Shown here one piece after another: positions 33,742 to 45,845 of a stretch of 64,000 bases of DNA (position 1 is the stretch's first letter; each line of letters begins with the position of its first letter). The position numbers and the translations under genes are program-made. Location: contig CM060977.1 of assembly GCA_030765065.1 (NCBI GenBank), forward strand, positions 128,530,295-128,594,294, read 5' to 3'. The notes under the pieces were generated by a model. It was not told where the DNA came from, made no database searches, and saw only the letters and a program-made list of their open reading frames with translations. The stretch is from Deroplatys truncata (taxonomy: Eukaryota > Arthropoda > Insecta > Mantodea > Mantidae).

Positions 33742-34790
33742 TGAGGCAGTATTTTTAACACTCAAATGATTTCAGTCAAATTATATAATATATAAATTCA
33801 ATAACAGCCCGCCTTGAAGCAATATGTGTATGTAAAAATTTGTAAAATGTATGTAACAGTCATTGCATATGCTTGTATTATTGTATCCATGTCTAATAAT
33901 GTTGTGTGAATACATTACGTAATTAAATTATGTAGGAGCTGTGAGAAATAGGTCAAAAGTTGCTAACAATGAGGTAACACTGAGGTAACCTTGAGGCAAT
34001 AATGAATTTAAAAGCTTAAATGCTACTAGTCATTATTGGAGCAATAATAATGTAAATTTTGAGACAGTTTAAACGTAGGCAATCAACAAGCAGAAAATCT
34101 GTAGTTAAATGCAGGTATTCTATTGGAGTAAAAATACCCAATCAGAGACTTGAAATACAGAAATTTACAAGTTTAGACGGTTGAAATCTAGTCAGTTGCC
34201 TGCAAACAGTAATAGTAACCGGATGCAAGATGCGTCCTCGAGAGATTTAATTACGTATTCATGTTAGATGATAAATAGTTTTACGTGGTAAAAAGTGTGA
34301 TTAATTAATAAAAAGAATCTCACAGCTCTCTATATCAGTGAAGTGCTATTTAATTTGTGTCAGTGATTAATAAAAAGGAGTGAATTAAAACTTAAAATCT
34401 GCGTAAGCCTACATTCTTGTCGCACCACGCCCTGCCAAGATATTCATGTCTCTAAAATAATACTGACGCAACCGAGGCAAACTTAAGTATTAAACATTTA
34501 AAGAAGCAGTTTAATTACAAAGTTAATATTTTTTTAAATTTGGGTAAAGGCCACCTGGAAGTACATTTGGGGTGAAGGCTACCGGAAACTGTTTACTATA
34601 CGTGCGGTTGCAACTACTACAAGTTCAGTTCCCCAACAGTTGAAATATAATACAACTCCTTCAATACCTACTTCAAATTGGCTTCCGTACATGGTGCAAA
34701 CAAAAAAACGTAACGAACATCAACTTCAAATTGGCGTCCATACGTGGAGCTAAATAAATAAACACTCCAACAAAATACCTTCAATAGTAA
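33742..34790 (+). mobile_element. LTR retrotransposon fragment: LTR plus leader, copy 3
   Basis: LTR about 33742-34479 (738 bp). The leader holds three PBS-like direct repeats: TTCAGTTCCCCAACAG, AATTGGCTTCCGTACATGG and AATTGGCGTCCATACGTGG. The last resembles the TTGGCGCCCAACGTGGGGC form seen at tRNA-primer sites of several LTR elements. No coding region follows. Confidence 0.75.
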
Positions 34791-35775
34791 GATATTCTTA
34801 TTCTATAGGCTCATGGGTCACGCATATTAGGATGGGGTAAGAGCTGTGTAACAAACAGCGCTTCTGTGAACAAACAGATTAATATATGAAGAGCTGAGGG
34901 GGCAAAATGCAACTTCTTCCTTCTACTTTCTCAGGTATGTAAAATTATGACAAATTTTAAAGTAATGTTTTATTAATAACATTTAGTTGAATGAAATGAC
35001 AATCAGTGTTTTGCGACGATCTCTGGCACCATATGCATCCCATTTAAATGTTTTCCCTACCTTTGAGCTACATCCCTAGCCATGCCCACGAGATGAGTGA
35101 AATGAAGCTGAAACTACCTAACAATATAGTGGGTATCAGGACAATATCTTGAGCCGTTTGAATGCTCCTCCTTTCCATTTTGCCAATTACGACAGCATCT
35201 CTATTACATTCAGAGATGTTGGATTCACAATAGCTGTGACGTCATGTGTACTTAGTACTGCCGCTACAATGAAGACTAGTAGGTTGAGTTGTGGGCCAAT
35301 CACTCGGCAGCAGCCCTAGCAGACAGTGGAGGAAACACTCGAGAAAAGGACTTTCCCAGCAGGTCCAGAGAGAGAAACAGAGAGGGCAGTCAATCGACAT
35401 AAGACAGGCCTTGTTACATACGTATCTAAGCGACATACGGGGGTAGTCGAGAGGCATCAGATGTATTATTTTTGGTTTTGGACTTGTCAAAATTTTGATG
35501 ATGTACAGGTTTTGGTGAGTAGAGTTTCAAAATTATAGCTAAAGATTCGTGACAGAAGACCGCGGAGCATAGTCGGTGAATGAAATTGATTCACGTGTAA
35601 GGTAAGAAATAAAGCAAGGCATGTGAAGAGAATTCGTGGGATGGTTTGAAGCGAAAGATTAAAAGAAAACAGACAAAAAAAAGTCTGAATTCTTACATGT
35701 GTTTCGGGAGGAGATAAATTTTATATACAACTTTAAAGGAATAGAAAGTTCGAATTATTGTTGAATTTATACAAA
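34791..35775. other. Unassigned DNA
   Basis: No element or gene recognised. The 82- and 70-codon frames (35242-35538) overlap on opposite strands. Confidence 0.3.
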
Positions 35776-35793
35776 CACACACACACACACACA
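35776..35793. repeat. (CA)n microsatellite
   Basis: Nine or so CA units immediately left of the TIR element. Confidence 0.9.
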
Positions 35794-36427
35794 TATACCA
35801 GGTGAGTCAGCTGTGCTTATTTATTTTTGAATTTATGCAACGTGCTAAGCGACATATGTGACTTACGCCTTTCTTGAATGCCTTCTAATGGCTGATTTGC
35901 GTAACACTTTGTAGAGAAGGGATACATAACTCATTGCATACGTTTTTTACGGGACAGAATGCAATCGCTATGTATGCCGATGCAATAAACATCCCACCCT
36001 GACACTGAGAGCTGCAGTATCAATTTTAGCCAATTTTACAAACTTTTATTCTTTAGCATACATCCATGCACCCCTTTGAAAACGCCCCTAAAGAAAAAGC
36101 CTATCACATGCATCGGTTGACAAAACCATTCGAAAACAAAATGACCGATCTACGTGGTGTGACCAATTGGATTTAAGCCCTTAGTCAATGTACTGCATTG
36201 TCAAAGAATGCTAAGTATTAGGTAGATAATTTCTCTTATTTCACAAACTATGGCGTATTTCTGATCCTGCAGTAATTGTCATGACTGATGCAGTTTATTT
36301 GTTTAATTTAAAACTACCAAACTGAGCTCAAAACACTGTAGGAGGCTGCGAAAAGCGTGTAAAGATTCGAGGTGGGGTCTAGTTCTGCGATTACTAATTC
36401 GTATAGGAACCTCATCTCGCAAGGTAG

Positions 36428-36507
36428 CACTGGCCGAATGGTATTATCATGGTTGCTTTAACACTATGCCACTTTAATTCTGGTTCAAATCCTTCGGGTG
36501 AATTTCA
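36428..36507 (+). repeat. tRNA-like module inside a TIR element
   Basis: CACTGGCCGAATGGTATTAT (A-box-like TGGCCGAATGG) and TCTGGTTCAAATCCTTCGGG (B box GGTTCAAATCC) at tRNA spacing. It resembles Ser/Leu-type tRNA heads. Confidence 0.55.
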
Positions 36508-36640
36508 AACCTTTTATTACCTTTTGTTTTATCTCTTTGACCCTATAAATTGATATGATATAAATAACATTTTGATAACATTATAAGTGTGTAGAAATAG
36601 AATAATCGTCATGTTTTCCACCGCAAAGCCCAAATCATAT

Positions 36641-36775
36641 ACGGGCACATTCATACGTGAAGAATGCAGGCAGATTACACCGCACATGTTACAGCACGCA
36701 AGAAGGTCTCTCCGTCAACGTACACAAATGTGCATTGATGAAGGGGGTCGTCATTTTGAACATTTATTTCCTTGA
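36641..36775 (+). pseudogene. C-terminus of IS630/DUF4817-type transposase
   Basis: About 40 codons in frame to the stop: REECRQITPHMLQHARRSLR, then TQMCIDEGGRHFEHLFP. The pattern (xxITPxMLxxARRSLxxRxxxCIxxxGGxHFEHLFP) is the typical end of insect DDE_3/DUF4817 transposases. All catalytic sequence is missing. Confidence 0.75.
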
Positions 36776-37124
36776 TGAAATCATCGCTCTTTAATAATTT
36801 ATTATTCTGTTTACCCGTGAACTTAGCACATATACAACTCTTTTGTCAATAGAAGAAGCGAAACATAAGGTTTAAACATGAAACAAAAACTGTTATATTT
36901 AATATCGTCGATATGCGCCCAAGAGAATGAATGCTACGTAACACGGTATACAACACCAATACGGTATAGATTATTAGGGTAAACATGATACACAATTATC
37001 TAATTATAATGATTATGTCTTTGGCTCACGGGAGAGCCAGTAACAAAAATAAATAAACTAGTACACTAAAATACATAAAATAAACACAAGGAGAGAAAAA
37101 AAACAACCAAAACAATTTTTATGA

Positions 37125-37205
37125 TTGCATCAGATTTGAACCTCCGAAGGTAACCTTTGCTTCACCATATTCTGGCAGCTAAACCACTCGGCCAGAACCC
37201 ACGTA
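37125..37205 (-). repeat. tRNA-like module inside a TIR element, inverted
   Basis: Minus strand: GGGTTCTGGCCGAGTGGTTT (A box TGGCCGAGTGG) and CGGAGGTTCAAATCTGATGC (B box). It faces the module at 36428. Confidence 0.55.
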
Positions 37206-37462
37206 GTTTATACAACTCTTCGGTAAAACGTTCCTCTATCTCCTTGCAAGCATTATATCCGTGAAACGCCGTCTTTAAGGCTTTCACAGCTCCTTGGTTC
37301 TCATTCAGGGCTTTAATCATTAATGGGGATTCCGTATAGTACCAAATAGAAAGGCAGAGCTACAATAAGAGTTTGTTTACTAAAAGGGTCAATGTTTTCA
37401 CATTAGACTATAAACTGCGGGTTGCATAGATACGAATACCTAGGGGCAGCTGACTCACCTGG

Positions 37463-39958
37463 TATATATAGTTACAACTGTGAAATATTATCTCTGATTG
37501 AATTTGTAATGCATGCTTGTTTGCTCAACTGGCATATGGAGCAAAGTTAAATGGGAAAAAGGAACTTTGTGTGAGAGAAATCCACACTGAGTTCTTATAC
37601 TGAACTAATTTCACCCGCATACTGAAGTTTCAATTGTCAACTTATTCGGAAATAAAAGGAGACATGATCTAGGACGGTGTATAATGTAAATATATCTTTT
37701 CCTTTGCATATGCCAAGGTAAGGTCCGATTCACGTCTTCTAGGGAAATTTGTTTATTCGGCTGAAGTGTAATTAATCCCATAGTTATGTATATATAACTA
37801 TACATAAAAGTACACTTACAAATGTTATTTTAAAACAAACAGATTGTATCTATTGGCAGCAATGTTAATATGTTTGAGAATATATATATATATATATATA
37901 TATGTTTTACTTTATTTAATCTAATTAATCAGTGTTTTACATGATGCACCAATTGGAATTTTGTAAAACTAAAACTACCAGCATATTATTTAAATACTAA
38001 TGTACAAGAGTAACACGTTGAATTTTAGTCACTACTCTGGCTGTCTCAGAATAAAATATAATTCCTTAACAACTAATTCTCAGTAGTCCATCTTCAGCAA
38101 ACTAAAAGTATAGCAAATACCATATTCAATTTTTAAGTACATTCTTTCAGAGTTTGAACCGTAATTCTGAGCAAGATTGGTAACAAAGTACTTCACGTGG
38201 GACAGTTTTAATGCGTGCAAGAAAAATTGAAGTCAAGAAAAAGGTGTAGGAAGTAAATATAGGGTATTAGGTCATGTACTCTTAGGCATTTAAATGGTTA
38301 CGTATTGAAGCTTCAAAGGGCTCCGAGAGCTCTAGTATGTAATTTAAGCTGAAGGTTCAATGTCTTTTTGGACATAAACACTAATTTTACATTTTCTTAA
38401 ATAAATGCGGTTATCTATTTCTCGTCGTTTAATTAAGGAGAAAAGTAACTGTATGAGAACATTTATGATGATTAGAGGAAAGATCAAAGAATTAGATCTT
38501 GTGGAAGGCAGTACAAGAGAGAACAATTACCATCCTTATGCTATAGTGAATAATGAGTATAGGTCCATTGTTTAGTTCAAAACACAAATAAAAGAGCCAT
38601 AATGGAAACTCCTTTTAATGACAGCTGATAAACGCAAGGCTTTCTCAGTAGAACAATTAAAGCATAATTGCGGCCGCTATTCAATTATACATGTGCGCTG
38701 AGAGTTAAAACAGATGCATGTCAAATTCAACTGGGCACAAAAAGAAGTCACTAGGATAGTGCGAGTTGAACTGCTGTTACAAACTGCTACTCTGGGTTAT
38801 AAATTTGTCAGTGTCTACTGTTTTCATGAATAATAATATATATTCCAAAACACGAAACATCCTACAGAAAGTTCGACTTGGTTATGGCACTCCAGATTAA
38901 TTATATTTAAATCAGTATTTGGAATTCAAAATGGGTAGTAAAATAACATGATCTCTGTTCCGCTCTCTCTAGAATATAACCATCATACTTTGTCAATGTC
39001 GAAATGTGCTAAGTTCAGCTGGCACAACTGTTTTACTGACATATGGAGGGACATCCAGAAAGTAAGAAACAATTTGGCATAACCAACCTTACTCTATTTC
39101 CCAAGGTAATCGCTATTGCTGTCAAGTTTAGTTTTAATTTAAGGAAAAAATATATAAAATGAAATAAATTTTAAGTTTTTAAGTTATAAAAAGGTAAATA
39201 AAATACAACAAAACTCCAAAATATAAATAAGAATGTTAACAGGAGAGGGAAGTGTTATAGTATAAATTTATATAATATATCATTATAAATGTTGGAATAC
39301 GTTGTAAAATGTGATAGTGTATTTAAAAAAAATAATTTATTTGTTTGCTCATGTGAGATGTTGTGAATGTGTAATATTTGGTTTGTTTTATAATATTTAT
39401 TGATACGAATGATAATGAGAACGGTTGTTAAATAATGGAAATGTTTTAAGGGTGAGTGTTATATGAATGTGTATAAGGAAAACTGACTATATCTGCAAGC
39501 TTATTTGTATGTTTGTTAATTGAATTTAATTGAAAATATATATTATCATTATTATTATTCAATTTTAAGTTAAGTTATTTTGATAGAATATTTAAAAATA
39601 TTTGTTTTGTTTAGGTTATTTTTAAACTGATATTTTAGTATTTTTAATTTATTAATTTGTGATTCAGAATTAAAACTTGTAGTTACTTTACTTTTATGTT
39701 ACTTATTTAGTTGTATTACCTTTTACTTTACTTTTCTTATTATTATTCTCTTTTATTAGTTTAGTTTTAAATTTAATTATCTTAAAATCTGTAAAATGAT
39801 TCTGTATTAAATTGAAAACATTTTAAATAAATATGAAGATGTAGTATATAGGCCCTGGTTTTATAAATTAGGTACCTGGGTGATGTATAACAGATTTTAC
39901 TTATGTATTACTGTCAAGGAATTTATTGTAACGTGGTGCCAGTTTTTCAATTCTGATG
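37463..39958. other. Unassigned, very AT-rich DNA
   Basis: Includes a (TA)n run at about 37879-37903 and an extremely AT-rich stretch at about 39110-39850 with many TTTTAATTT-type runs and no open frame. A NotI-type GCGGCCGC occurs at about 38669-38676. No gene or element end was identified. Confidence 0.35.
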
Positions 39959-40370
39959 TTATATTCTTTTACCGTCAAAGAATGTCACTGCCTCTTTGAG
40001 GTATTCATCGGTGGGAAACTGTTTTCCACCCAAAAAGTCCTTTAGTTTCGGAAACAAGTGAACAACCTGAATCCTCTCAACAACATTTGCTTTCAACTCA
40101 CCCTTAATGAGTGATGGCCTCCCACAGGGATCTTCGTCGTGCACATTGGTTCCTCCTTGGTTAAACGTTATGCACCATTTCCTCACTGAAGACTGGATCA
40201 TTGCATTATCGTCATGCACTTTATTATTTGCCTATAAATTCATATTGGCCGAACATTTTGTGCATTCAAAAAATGAATCGCACTACCCACTTCGCATTTG
40301 GCGGTATTTTCAATTGGTGCTGCCATTTGGACATGCTGTAGAACAGGCAGGTGTGACCTCACAGCAACGG
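39959..40370 (-). pseudogene. Internally deleted mariner transposase
   Basis: Minus-strand sequence encodes an N-terminal piece (NVRKWCI-like: SSVRKWCITFNQGGTNVHDE, then GRPSLIKGEL, about 40200-40080) joined directly to a C-terminal piece (HLFPKLKDFLGGKQFPTDEY, then LKEAVTFFDGK). In complete mariners these are separated by about 200 residues that hold the catalytic core. Upstream, decayed matches to the HTH start (SAIHFLNAQN-like) reach 40370. The TIRs were not located. Confidence 0.7.
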
Positions 40371-40711
40371 AACTCGACTCACACTGAGGTGGAGTAAGGA
40401 GCTAACTAGCGTGCATTCAATTGTGGTGGTGTGGGACCGGCACCGGGCGATGTGGAATTGTTTTTTACTTTCTGTATGAACCTCGTAGTTAAATAATATT
40501 ACTTATCCTACTTAATTTTACTTATAAATATAATTAAAATGATGCTGAAGTGTAAGGTGATTATAAAATTAAATTTACTGAGTATGGAACCTCCTCCCAA
40601 CCGATAAATTAATGTCATCTACCGATATGACGGTCACATACAAAAGCAACTTTTAATTTTTACTCGTTTATTTAAAATGAAAAAGGGCTAAAAGCTGAGT
40701 AGCTCTACGGA
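40371..40711. other. Unassigned DNA
   Basis: May include the 5' flank of the deleted mariner. No repeats recognised. Confidence 0.3.
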
Positions 40712-40777
40712 GCTTTGAACTTGTAACCTTAGTAATAATAACCTAACTCTCTACCACAGAGCTAAGAGTGCTGCCGT
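40712..40777 (-). repeat. tRNA-like segment
   Basis: Minus strand: CTTAGCTCTGTGGTAGAGAG (A box) and ACAAGTTCAAAGCTCCG (B box). Anticodon arm pairing is partial (TTATTATTACTAA). A SINE head or tRNA pseudogene. Confidence 0.5.
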
Positions 40778-41744
40778 AAGCGTGGCATGTAACGAGCTTT
40801 AGTCATATTCCACCTGAGAACCATACATTAATGAAGTATGCTTTGGGTACAACTATTCAACGTTTAAATACTTTGTAACATTGTTTGAAATTTCGTATAT
40901 GAATTATTTTCTCGAAAACGTTTGTGATTATAGTCGTGTTCCCCATTATAGCTACTATAAGAATGTATGCAGTCTTGAACAAAGCCTGGCTGTCCCGAGC
41001 TCTCGTGAGTATACCCAATTCGAGCTTCGTCTCTTAGGGTCGGCCAGTTTTAAGTTGACCGAGTTTAATTAATGGACACCAAATTAGTCTCGGGAACGAA
41101 ATCTAAGATCTGCATGAAGAAGATACTACTTTAGATAAAAATTACATAGATCCCAATCGGTTATATTTGGCACGGAGACAGATAATGCGTTGGACATTGT
41201 TCAACCTTGAGAGGCTGCACTTCATACCGACAGAGTAGCCAACGGGACAACAATTTCTGTATCAATACCAGCTTCTGTCTACATTAAATCAATTACAACA
41301 CTGGATTTAGTACATAGAAAATGCTATTTTCTAACAATATGTGTCAAAGTGTTTCTTCAAATACATAGCCCAGGTTAAACGCCCACCTGAGATGCTGTTT
41401 ATGCATCACCCCTTGCATACCACTCAGGAAAACGTGGCGTTTGTGGTTGAGAATATTAAGCGCTGTTGGGTGTCTAGCAGGGTCGTTAATTAACACTAAT
41501 CCTAGAGTAGAAACATTTTCCTGATGGGCGCTGCTCATGTTCACGGATTCCACATTAGACAAGTAATTGGTAATTTGGATCCGAGTATCGTGTTGGCAAG
41601 TTCACTCTATCAGAAACTGCTCATCGCAAAGATTCACGGAGGTATAACAGCTGGTTGCAATACGAGTATGGGAAGTACACTATTACATACTCGAGGAATA
41701 GTTTGAAAACATAAAAAAGACTGAGTTTTATTTATGGACGCTCT
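40778..41744. other. Unassigned DNA
   Basis: Short open frames on both strands (72 and 60 codons at 41344-41706) overlap and were not recognised. Confidence 0.3.
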
Positions 41745-41990
41745 TTAACTGTTGTGGTCCTTAGCGTCCCTATCTATATTGGGCGGTAATTTTGCTCAGA
41801 GGCCTCTTTATCAGCCTTGAGGTTCTTTTACGTGCCGTAAATTTACTACACAGGACTACCGACTTTATTTCCCTTAGGAAGAAAGCCATGCTAAGGATTT
41901 TTACGTCCGAAAAAAATCATCCTCCGGGTTTGAACCCGCGACCTAGGGAACTAGAGGCTAGCATGGTGACCACTACACCAATTTGAAAAC
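41745..41990 (-). mobile_element. tRNA-derived SINE (GGCACGTAAAA family)
   Basis: On the minus strand the head reads TTGGTGTAGTGGTCACCATG (A box), CTAGAGGCTAGC-region arm, and GCGGGTTCAAACCCGGAGG (B box), as in Glu/Asp-type tRNAs. The body follows: GGGAAATAAAGTCGGTAGTC, TTTACGGCACGTAAAAGAAC, GATAAAGAGGCCTCTGAGCA. A body-only copy is at 20271-20410. Confidence 0.8.
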
Positions 41991-42034
41991 AAGTCGAGAT
42001 TATGTTATGCATTTCACACTCAAGTTTTACACAT

Positions 42035-42340
42035 CAGGAGGCGCCGTGGCCGAGTGGTTAGACCGCCCATCTCTCAACAAGGCGGCCATTTTCGATTCCA
42101 CGGAACCGTACGTGGAATTTGTGATGGAAAAAGCAGCGTCTTTTTGGGTTTTCTCCAGGTTCTCCGGTTTCACCTTGCCTTTCATTTTACCAAATGATCC
42201 ATCATTACCTTCCCTTTCATACATTATACAGTCATTTCATATCATCTCCTTCCTGGCTCTCATACCAGACTTCGGGGTCATCACCCATCCTGGCTGTTCT
42301 ATTGGATCCAATTAGTGTGTCTGACCACAGGCACCCGCTC
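42035..42340 (+). mobile_element. tRNA-derived SINE (Ser/Leu-like head)
   Basis: GGCGCCGTGGCCGAGTGGTT (A box TGGCCGAGTGG), a paired middle, then TTTCGATTCCACGG (B box). The body has TTTTTGGGTTTTCTCCAGGT and TCTCCGGTTTCACC, then CATTTCATATCATC. The 110-codon plus-strand frame is an artefact of this SINE. Confidence 0.75.
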
Positions 42341-42789
42341 ATAAGTCCAGGGGGATATAAGTCCTTCAAACGTGGAGGGTAAACAGTGAAAGCATAAGAG
42401 GTATTGCACACCATTTATTTAATGATTGTGTTTTATTATTTTGACTGAATTACAATAAAATAGTTTCTAATAAACTTACCCATCGTCAATTCAGATTTCC
42501 AGTAACCCAACGCTGCTAATTTTATTGCTATAACTAATACAATACAATACATAGTTTGAATCAATTGTTTGATGGTTGATACCGTGACGTACAGAGGGGT
42601 TTGTGTAAATAATAATATGGACGATGAGAAAGACTCGGCTTTTCAAGAAGAACTGCAAGACGATGAGTTAGATTATGAAGATATTGAAGAGTCATGGGAA
42701 ATTAGGTCGTATTTTATTTCTCGCTCTAGTGTATACTGTATCTCATTACAGCCCAAATTTGTGTTGGTAGACATAAACCAACACATATT
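42341..42789. other. Unassigned DNA with an acidic short open frame
   Basis: The frame 42569-42793 (74 codons) contains MDDEKDSAFQEELQDDELDY and EDIEESWE, unusually acidic against AT-rich surroundings. It has no recognised domain. A GT lies after the acidic block (AATTAGGTCGTA), so an exon is conceivable but unproven. Confidence 0.25.
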
Positions 42790-43080
42790 GTGACTTAGTC
42801 CAGTTTTTCAATTGCCAATTCCCTAAGTTCTCAAGTTACTTCACCGTTTTCACTATCACCTCAGTAGAAATTCACTTAGTTCATACTGTCACTTCACTAA
42901 TGAACTAGTTCAATTTCTTCGTCACATAGCCTCATCTTCCAGACGGTTCACTTCACTCGGGAGTTGAATACAAGAACTTCTTTAATCCCTCGCTCCGCAG
43001 CAACACTTACTGCACGTCACAACTCGCTCGGAGAATCGCAGATCTCGTCACACAGCCAAACTCACTCCTAATCTGAAAAA
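42790..43080 (-). repeat. Heat-shock-promoter repeat, copy 2 (leader part only)
   Basis: On the minus strand: GCGATTCTCCGAGCGAGTTG, GACGTGCAGTAAGTG, GGAGCGAGGGATTAAAG, then GTGAACTAGTTCATTAGTG-like direct repeats ending in AATTGAAAAACTGGACTAAG. It matches copies 1 and 3 but stops before the heat-shock elements and TATA region. Confidence 0.65.
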
Positions 43081-43092
43081 GCTCGCTTATCT

Positions 43093-43265
43093 AGGGTGGA
43101 GCATATAAGTTGAGACTGTAGAATATCTCCAAAACTAAGCGTTGTAGAAAGAAATGTCTTGAATAAACGTTACTTCATATTATGGGAGAGAGTAAATTTC
43201 ATTAATCGCATTTTGTTTGGAGGACGTTGTGATGGTCACTTTAGGGTCAATTTAAATTGACCTTA
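43093..43265 (+). repeat. Dispersed repeat shared with 23341-23530
   Basis: See the partner. TTGTAGAAAGAAATGTCTTG corresponds to TCGTAGAAAGAAATGCCTTG in the other copy. The class is unknown. Confidence 0.7.
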
Positions 43266-43282
43266 ATTGTGGGTTTCTATTT

Positions 43283-44131
43283 AAAAAATCTGATTTGTTG
43301 CACTCACACGACTTTCTCTACTTTTGTACAAACTATTTTTACAAACGCTTATTCTCCATCTTCATGTTAATCGAGATATCGAGATGTTAATCTTATCGCT
43401 AATTTTCTTGTAGATGCAAGGGGAATTGGTAGGCTTTAAGCGATAGTCAAATATTTTAAGATCTGGTTGCTATGTGCAGTATTCCGTTCTCTTTGCATTG
43501 CCAGGACAAAAACAATGAATAACGAATTCGCGTTTGAGAAAAAGTATAAGTATTTGAAAATTTAAGGGAATAACAAGCAATATCTCGAAAATAGTTCACT
43601 CAAAAAAAATGTATATGCCATAAATTGTGTACTTTAACGCGATCTACATTTTTTGTGTAGTAAAATTTTGTCTATCTCTTATGGTTTAGCAGTTATGCAA
43701 AAGTCGTTCACAATGAAGAATACTTTTGGAGACATTCCCAGAAAATTCGAGATATACATTTCATTTGTCATGAAAATATCTTAAGCATATAATATTTTAA
43801 TCAAAATCGTTAGAGCCATTTTTGAGAAAATAATTTTTTTTCGAAAAATGTTCCATGTAAAGAATAATCTGGAGTGGGGGTATTTTCTTGTAAACCTTCG
43901 TGTAGCATCTCTGGAAAATATGAACCTAAATACCAAGTTTGGTGTTTTTCTGTTCGTTTCCGAGTTATGTTGTTCACAGACACACAGACACACACGGACA
44001 TGTTTCAAAAATGCTTTTTCTTGGATTCAATGGGCCTCAAAGCATATATTTCCGTCGAAATATCGGTATCGAATTTTTGGGTGGAATACAATACTTCCCC
44101 TACTTACTATACGTAGTAGAGAAAGGAAAAA
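43283..44131 (+). mobile_element. R850 repeat, full-length
   Basis: 849 bp from AAAAAATCTGATTTGTTGCA to TACGTAGTAGAGAAAGGAAA. The microsatellite is ACACACAGACACACACGG at about 43979-43997. Five overlapping frames of 63-95 codons at its 3' part reflect the repeat. Confidence 0.9.
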
Positions 44132-45845
44132 TTAGATTGATCCTAAAATGACCATCGTAATGGAAATTCTCACAGGGTTCTCGAGCGTTCAGAAGGAGAA
44201 ACATCCAAAAGATTCTGATTATCTAGCGATAGTGCTTCCGTGTTTACTAAAATATGTTATTTATTGACGAGGCTGTCAATTGCCAGGATCATATCAGCAC
44301 CCCTGGTGTTTATACTCGCGATTCTACTTATCGCTGTTATCTCCGACTGCCCGGCACCGACTTCCGGATAACCTTGGGCTATAGTCGCTGTGTCACAATG
44401 TTAGAATTTTAAATCTTTTTCATGTAAATATAATCTCGAGCACGTAGAAAACACATGATTGTTCAAGAACGTTTTAGTCCTATCTTTTACAAGTGAAGCG
44501 AAACACCACAAGACAATATATTGGCGAAGACGAGAATACATGCAAACATCTACCTATGCATTTTTTCTGACAAGCTTTGGTAGATCCAAGGCACGAACCA
44601 AACAATCATGTTTCACGTTAAGTATGAGCATGAAGGGTAATGTTGAAATAATTTTCTTTACCCATTAAAAGTTCATTTTCATATAAACCATTTTGATGAG
44701 GTATATATTCTACCCAATCACAAAATCAACTTACGTAGACATTATTACACATCGGGAATTCGCGGAGGTACATATTTTGGAAACTGGTTATAGTACTCCG
44801 CTTAATGTTTGTCTAACTCTTCTCTCTCTCTTCGCTCTTGAATCTGAAATCAATCCGTATTCATGGTTTAATGTTTGAGTGCCAGACATTTAACATCAAA
44901 CTAATACGAGACAGAATCATGTAGGGGCTGGTGTGGACCGTCGCTGTGAGCATACCTTCCAGACGCTCATGTGAAATGTTTTCGTACTCCTTTCCTTTCG
45001 CCGCTCACCTAGGCCCGATCTTTATTCATAGGCGTGTGTGTGTAGGGTTTAAGTTCAAATCAACAAGAGATTGGAAACCCAGGGCTCGTGTGGAACACAG
45101 AATTTAAGGAAATTCTGCCAACATTAAATAAAGAAAAACACTACAGGATACCAAAAGCACCAGCACTGGACTGTAAAGCAGCAAACATTTTTGAAACACT
45201 CGATACCACATAAATTATAGTTTTTAATGATACCCACATTATCCTTACAACAAATATTCAATATTATGTGTTTTCCCGATTGTATAAATTTTAATGAGAA
45301 TGAATAGGGCAACTCCAGGCAGTTAACAGATAAGTATTTTATTATTCATACCAGTATCTGCCACTTATGACCAGGCATAGGAATCCTGAAGCAGTTGCTT
45401 TATGCTATCTATAGTAAGACCATTACGCAAATATAAATAAAGTAAACGAGTCACCGAGGCAGGTAAACACGATCTTGTGACTGTAAGAAGGATAGGGGTG
45501 GTTTGTAACCTGCGTACAGTGACAGTTGAACTTCATTTCCTTCCGTCCTGTCATTAATCCTAAGAAATCCTGTACCTGCTTATGACGTTTCATTAAATTC
45601 GCGAGACCTATTTTGATAAAATAAAAACTAACAGTTTAATCGGGTAAACAGTGGTCTGAGATAGAATTCTATAATCTTGACTTTGCATCCTTAAAGTCCA
45701 GCAAAAATTGCAACGTTCTGTATTTATGACGTCAGTAGCTTCCTTACCCAATTAACACTGTCTAATTAGTGAACCGCAGCCACATCATACAGGATAACTC
45801 AAAGTGAGTGTATAGTGCACTTTATACTGTGTAGTCAAACAACAC
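44132..45845. other. Unassigned DNA
   Basis: Mostly AT-rich; a (GT)n stretch lies near 45034-45043. Short frames (61-69 codons) at 44459-44878 have no recognised features. Confidence 0.3.

Larger units (their letters stand above)
35798..37462 (+). mobile_element. TIR element with a DUF4817-type C-terminal remnant and two tRNA-like modules
   Basis: Perfect inverted ends CCAGGTGAGTCAGCTG at both sides with TATA outside each. Similarity continues inward (ATTTATGCAACGTGC against ATCTATGCAACCCGC). The element is 1665 bp and keeps only the end of a transposase (36641-36775). Two tRNA-like segments in opposite orientation lie within it (36428-36507 plus; 37125-37205 minus). The TIR resembles the ATACAGGGTG-type ends associated with this transposase group (from memory). 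Confidence 0.8.
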
